Notes under the pieces: generated by a model
What the model was told of the DNA's origin: nothing
What the model saw: only the letters and a program-made list of their open reading frames with translations
Databases searched by the model: none
Made by a program: the position numbers and the translations under genes
Shown: in pieces, positions 59,236 to 64,000 of the stretch
Numbering within the stretch: position 1 is the first letter of the stretch
Layout of the letters: every line of letters starts with the position of its first letter
Assembly (NCBI GenBank): GCA_033065855.1
Contig: JAVXUO010001949.1
Span: forward strand, 372,001 to 436,000
Length of the DNA: 64,000 nt
DNA from: Escallonia rubra
Lineage: Eukaryota > Streptophyta > Magnoliopsida > Escalloniales > Escalloniaceae
Direction: 5' to 3'

Positions 59236-62029
59236 TTACCTAAACGGCAAGGCATCCTTCCTAGTCCACGACGTATATTTTAGCACCTCCGAGCGAGCAA
59301 TGTAGTCCATGTACTTGAGGACGTAAATCCCGCAATCGTGACTGTTATATTGCTTTGGTCGGTCCTGTATCATCATGATCGTCCAAGGCTCTACCGTCGA
59401 ATTCCTGGTGATGGATTCCCCCGAATAATCTTGGCACGCTAGCGAGAGGATAGTAGTCTGCATCCAACAATAAAAAAGGTCATCAAGCCTATGTAACAAG
59501 AAGAAAGAATATACTACGAGCCAATGTCAAAAAATAAAAACTAACCACTGCAGTGATGTACTCGCTGTACATCTGTGCCAGCAGCCATCCAGGTCCGTCC
59601 TCCCTTAGGCTATCGTATATGTGAACCGTTCTGTTCCCTGGATGAAGAACTAATAGGAACCAGTGGTTTGCATGATGACAAGGTATCATGATAAGGTTCG
59701 CATGAGCAGCGTGACATTGATAGTCTGAGTTCAACATGCCTAACACGTTTCCAGCTGGTTTCCACTTACCCCTGCCTACCCCTCGCCTCCTTTATTCTGT
59801 GAATTCCCTCATGCTGGTCACCATTAATTCCACAAAATAAGTGGGATACATGTTAAGTTTCAAATCTTCAGAGTGGTTATAACGTAGCTCTCTGATCCGG
59901 AGGAGATCTATATAAGCGTTCATGACAAAATTTGAAATATCTGTCTCCGGCGCCAACGTTCTCATATCCTCATGACCTAGGAATGTCACAAGAGGAAAGT
60001 CTGTTGTAGCAACGGGCTCAGGCCCGAAGTAGTGCCAGTCGATCCAATCCCGCTTGTCCGGCCTCAATGGCTTCGTCGCTTGTCCTTTATCCGACCGGAT
60101 GCTTGGGCTCGAGGCCTGGATTCCTACTTGGGTCACCTGACTCTAGCGCTGAGAGTCGTACGTGTCAGGAGGCAAGCGACTAGACGGCTCCCAGAATTCC
60201 CTTTGGGGCAAAGACGCGTCAGGAGGCAAGCGACTAGACAGCTCCCACACCACACTCTGGGGCAAAGAGTCGTTCACGTCAGGAGGCAAGCGACTAGACG
60301 GCTCCCACACCTGACTCTGGGGCTGAGAGTCGTACGCATCAGGAGGCAAGCGACTAGACGGCTCCCCTTGGTAACCCCGATATGCAACACTAAAGTTGTG
60401 AAGATCAGTCTTGTACCTCTCAATGGAGCTCTTGAGACTGTCAGGAGCATGCGCGACATACCAGTCAAATCGCTCCAGCTGCTTGAACACCTCAGTGCCC
60501 TGGTCAACCTAAAAAACATGCATAGAAAAATCACCGTCATCATTTCAGGCATGGTCGATAAGGTGCGCAAATAAAAATTGAAACAACACTAGCATGACTT
60601 ACAATGTTCAATGCCCAGAACTGGTCATAGACCTCACGTGGCGCATACGATGGCTTCCTCACCTGGGAAGGGCGATTCACCCTCGTGCGCGTCACCTTGA
60701 GAAACCATTGAATGTACTCCTCGATACTGATGTCTTCATCCTTGAGCGATACAAGGCTACCATATGTTTATTGCCAAGTACTCCACTGTTGCACCTCGTC
60801 GCTCAACAAATTCAAGGCATCAGGCACCTCGAATTTTGGCCCTCGACCACTCCTGTATGGCCGCATGTCTACAGCGGGTTTTGGTATCCCTTGTAGACAG
60901 CCAGCTTGTTTCATAGCTCGATCGGGCATCTGAAACTCACATACTTCGAAGTGAATAAGCGGCACCCGAACCAAACCTGCCAGCACGTACGACACCGGAA
61001 GTTGCCAACACCACTCATCCAACCGATGCATCACCTTGCCATATGGCTGCCACGTCACCTGGGATGCATCCAGTATCTCTAGTTCCCCCCGATAGAACTG
61101 TAGATGGTGGTGAGGGTTTACCCGTCTCCTCGTCCGTTTGGTCGTAGGCCCCCAGGCCCACACCCTAGGCCACGTCTCATCGGAATCATCTAGCCGTTGT
61201 GAATGACCCGTGGGTAGCCTCTCATAAGACGAAACGTGTGAATGCAAACATTATACGAAATTAGTAATTAATCACGAATATATATAAATGTGCAAACCTG
61301 TAATAGAGTGATGCAGGCGGCAATGGACTTGGCACCCTTTCTCGTAGCTTTGTGTAGTGCTCGATATAGGTGCGCGAGGACAGCTGAACCCCACGAATAC
61401 GAGTATACCTCCTCAAGCTCCTCCAAGAACACCATATACTTCGGATGCACCGTGTTTTTTGAATGCGTCGGAAGTAATATGGCTCCAATAATATACAAAA
61501 GGAATGCCTTCGTATACGTCACCAAATCATGAGGAGTGTATTCATCCGGTAGCATACCGTACTGCTCTCTCAGCCATTTAAGTTTGATGCCGTTAGACGT
61601 AAGAGCTTCCCTCGAAATTCCTGGAAAATACTGCCTAGCCATCTTCGCTATGGATGCAGACATTTTGCTCGAAGTAATGGGTTTGCCGTGACATGGGATT
61701 CCAAGTATAAATCCGACGTCCTCTAATGTAATAGTCATTTCACCAAACCGGAAGTGAAATGAGTTCGTCTCGCTCCTCCATCGTTCAACTAGAGCGGATA
61801 TAAGGCAATCGTCGTGCCGAGACCAATGATGAAGATCGGTGAACATAGATAAATTTTGACCGTGTAATATTTGTATTTGTTCCTCGTTTAGTACCCAGTC
61901 TTCGAGGTGACTTGTGCTTTGAATTGTTTCCAAAACATCCCTATCGACACTGGAAAATACGTGCCTCGCGACGTGGTCATTGTCATCATAAAGGATTGAT
62001 GTATCATGAGGTCCGGGGTTGAAATCCAT
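59236..62029 (-). pseudogene. Plant mobile domain plus Ulp1 (C48) protease gene carried by the Mutator element
   Basis: Read from ATG 62,029. Exon 61,298-62,029: plant mobile domain start (LISALVERWRSETNSFHFRFGEMTITLEDVGFILGIP). Exon to 60,603 from about 61,245: second half (YERLPTGHS, VTWQPYGKVM, VPLIHFEVCEFQMPDRAMKQ), with a TAA at about 60,768. Exon 59,546-60,508: a four-fold repeat EPSSRLPPD-YDSQ, a TAG at 60,143, a TAA at 59,792, then the Ulp1 His and Asp (NHWFLLVL, HIYDSL). Exon 59,236-59,457: catalytic Cys in SHDCGIYVL. Introns 60,509-60,602 and 59,458-59,545 are GT/AG; no acceptor was found for the second exon. The His-Asp-Cys triad survives, but three stops make it non-functional as read. 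Ulp1-type enzymes remove SUMO-like tags; the role in transposition is unknown. Confidence 0.85.
60150..60370 (-). repeat. Four 20-residue repeats in the mobile-domain/Ulp1 linker
   Basis: In-frame 60-66 bp units encode (W)EPSSRLPPDxYDSQPQSQV; the DNA core is CAGGAGGCAAGCGACTAGAC on the plus strand at four places. This is a low-complexity linker between the mobile domain and the protease. Confidence 0.85.
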
Positions 62030-62229
62030 ATCTCTAAGAACAAAATATAATCGTAAACCAACTTAGCGTCCATAATATTAACATTTGAAAACTATAACTG
62101 GATCTTTAACCTAGCTTACCAACGCATTATCAATAGTCATTATCTCATTATTTCAATGTAATAACATCATTCCTCACTTCCTACCACTCCGAACGCTTAA
62201 TTATGCTAGTTCCCTAAAATTTAGAGCCA

Positions 62230-64000
62230 ACGTGGCAATTTACCAATATACCCCCCGATGGCCGCTACACCACCAACACCTCAAAACCGCTATAAAACTA
62301 CTTTTTAAATGTATTTACATCAATTATATACCAAATATTTATTCAGAAAATTTTAAAGGGCAAAGTTACCAAAACACCCCCAACTTATGCAAAACACCCC
62401 CTGGCAGCCATCGCCCCAACAAACATCTCAGAACAACTTTAAAATAAAATTTCGGGTGTCTTACACCCCTTCCCGAACTAAAGGCCCTGTGGGAAACTTT
62501 TGACAGAAAAATTACCAAAATACCCCCGATGAGTGGCAAATTAGCAAAATGCCCCCGGGGGTTCATTATCACCCACTCCGGACCCCAAATTAGCTTCAAA
62601 ACAGCCTTTTCAGGTGTTTTACTTACATTTCTGGACAAAAAAAGGTTTGGAAAACTTAACATTGTAGAATTACCAAAATACCTCTCTCGGGGTGGCAAAT
62701 TACCAAAATGCCCCCTAGCATCGGAAAATCTCAAAAGTGCTTTGAAATGCTATTTTAAGCTTCCTGAATTCATTCTTGATCTAAAAAGTATTTTTTGGGA
62801 TTTTTCGACCAAAAATCCCGAACCGGTGTCTGGATCGAGCTCTTAAAAGCCCGTTCGGCCAAAAAAATAGCTAACGACTTCGGAATGGCAAAAATTCCTG
62901 AGAAACGGAACTTCGCAACATCCTAGGATTCTCATAAAATTTTTGCGCGAAATCGCGCTAGCTTGATATTTTAAATTACACTACAAAGTTACAAGGTTCC
63001 CCGTATCAGTTGACCCCTTTCCAGTCTTTGGAAACATCTCATAACAACTTTAAAATATATTTTCGGGTGTCTTACACCCTTTCCCAAACTAAAGGCCATT
63101 CGAAAATTTTTGACAGAAAAATTACCAAAATACCCCCGATAAGCGGCAAATTATCAAAATGCCCCCGAGGGTTCATTATCACCCTAACGCCCCCAAATCA
63201 GCTTCAAAACAACCTTTTAGGTGTTTTACTTACATTTTGGGACAAAAAAGTCGTTTGAAAAACTTAACATTGTAGAATTACCAAAATACCCCTCTCGGGG
63301 TGGCAAATTACCAAAATGCCCCCTGGCATCAGAAAATCTCAAAAGTGTTTTGAAATGCTATTTTAAGTTTCCTGAATTTATTCTACACCCGAAAAGTATT
63401 TTTCGGGATTTTTCGCCCAAAAATCCCGAACCGGTGTCCGGATCGAGCGCTTAAAAGCCCGTTCGGCCAAAAAAATAGCTAACAACTTCGGAATGGCGCA
63501 AATTCCTGGGAAACATAACTTCCCAACATCCTAGGGTTCTCATAAAAGTTTCGCGCGAAATCGGGCTTGCTTGATATTTTAAATTACACTACAAAGTTAC
63601 AAGGTTCCCCGTATCAGTTGACCCCTTTCCATTCTTTGGAAATATCTGAAAGTTTTCCCTGATATATATCTTTTAAAAATAACTAGGGTCTCTTTTTTGT
63701 ACTTTGGCAAAATCTAGCTCTAGCTATTTTTTATAAATTCGTGAAAAACCTAAATTTTGATGCCCTAAAAAATCGTTATTTTGGAATCTATAAATGTAAT
63801 ACCCTGATTTGTATAAACCTAATTTTGACGCCCTAAAAAACCGCTCATCCGATCTCTGAGTGATCTGATTTTTGTTTCATTCCATTTGTATTTTCGTCAT
63901 CTTCGATTTGAGTCTACAATGACTATTTTTAGACTTCGAATGAATATTCGCTAATAAACGTTAGTTCAATCCCTAATTTCAAACTCTCAAAAAACACGAA
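62230..64000 (-). repeat. Right inverted arm, truncated by the window edge
   Basis: Reverse complement of the left arm, again with two direct units (TTTGGAAACATCTC landmark at about 63,030 and TTTGGAAATATCTG at 63,638). An additional innermost portion (62,230-62,450) is weakly similar to the unit ends and has no counterpart on the left. Short ORFs (62,529-62,846, 63,221-63,454) are repeat artefacts, as shown by near-identical antisense ORFs in the left arm. Confidence 0.88.

Larger units (their letters stand above)
49752..64000. mobile_element. Giant Mutator-like element (over 14.2 kb, continues past the window)
   Basis: The last bases of the window, reverse-complemented, match 49,752 onward (TTTTTTGAGAGTTTGAAATT, then GCGAATATTCATTCGAAGTC), giving inverted arms 49,752-51,300 and 62,230-64,000. 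Between them lie a FAR1/MULE transposase (plus) and a plant-mobile-domain/Ulp1 gene (minus), convergent, each starting near one arm. Mutator elements with captured Ulp1-type proteases are known in plants. The outer termini and target duplication cannot be seen because the right arm runs off the window, so the true left end could be well left of 49,752. Confidence 0.85.

Noticed and set aside
49752..64000. Reading the 1.5-kb terminal repeats as LTRs of a retrotransposon
   Set aside because: They are inverted, not direct, and enclose a Mutator transposase; no gag-pol lies between them.

Overview
The window is nuclear DNA from a flowering plant, almost certainly a eudicot. The evidence is intron-containing genes with GT/AG junctions, an S-locus (G-type lectin) receptor kinase family, a peroxisomal acyl-activating enzyme, and a dense mix of plant transposons (hAT, Mutator, CACTA, PIF/Harbinger, Stowaway, Tat-like Ty3/gypsy). 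The species cannot be told from the sequence alone. Only two host genes look intact: an acyl-CoA ligase at 10,451-12,109 (minus strand, single exon, 552 aa, C-terminal SRI) and an S-domain receptor kinase at 41,903-46,170 (plus strand, seven exons summing to exactly 836 codons including the stop).

Layout. 0-2.1 kb: a broken hAT transposase end and unassigned AT-rich DNA. 2.1-9.9 kb: a decayed tandem paralogue of the receptor kinase, 5' truncated, with stops, deletions, a 2.7-kb insertion and a hAT element whose empty site survives in the intact copy. 10.4-12.2 kb: the acyl-activating enzyme. 12.2-15.2 kb: unassigned. 15.2-41.8 kb: a nest of retrotransposons. An outer gypsy fragment (LTR-like DNA at 15.25-15.8 and 39.67-41.8 kb, gag fragment at 15.8-16.8 kb) is split by a rearranged cluster of Tat/Ogre-like elements. 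Those carry gag, protease, RT, two RNase H-like regions and integrase in order at 24.8-30.5 kb, antisense ORF relics at 31.4-36.4 kb, and a minisatellite before an LTR at 38.05 kb. The cluster also holds a 1,002-bp Mutator-type element with a perfect 9-bp target duplication, a Stowaway MITE, two opposed Harbinger elements and one further MITE. 41.9-46.2 kb: the intact receptor kinase.

49.75-64.0 kb and beyond the window edge: a very large Mutator-like element with inverted arms of more than 1.5 kb, each containing about 0.6-kb direct repeats. It carries two convergent genes: a FAR1/MULE/SWIM transposase (plus strand) and a plant-mobile-domain plus Ulp1 (C48) protease gene (minus strand). A 4,678-bp non-autonomous CACTA element (TIR CACTACAAAA, 3-bp duplication TGT) sits in the transposase reading frame and itself carries fragments of a TFIIB gene. 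Just outside the left arm (48.88-49.37 kb) is a run of eight short hairpins followed by a promoter-like stretch.

The sequence supports an order of events. The receptor kinase locus was duplicated, one copy decayed and gathered insertions, and retroelements accumulated between the copies. The big Mutator element was later silenced by the CACTA insertion, a homopolymer frameshift and stop codons. Because paired empty and filled sites are present inside the window, several insertions can be dated relative to each other without outside data.
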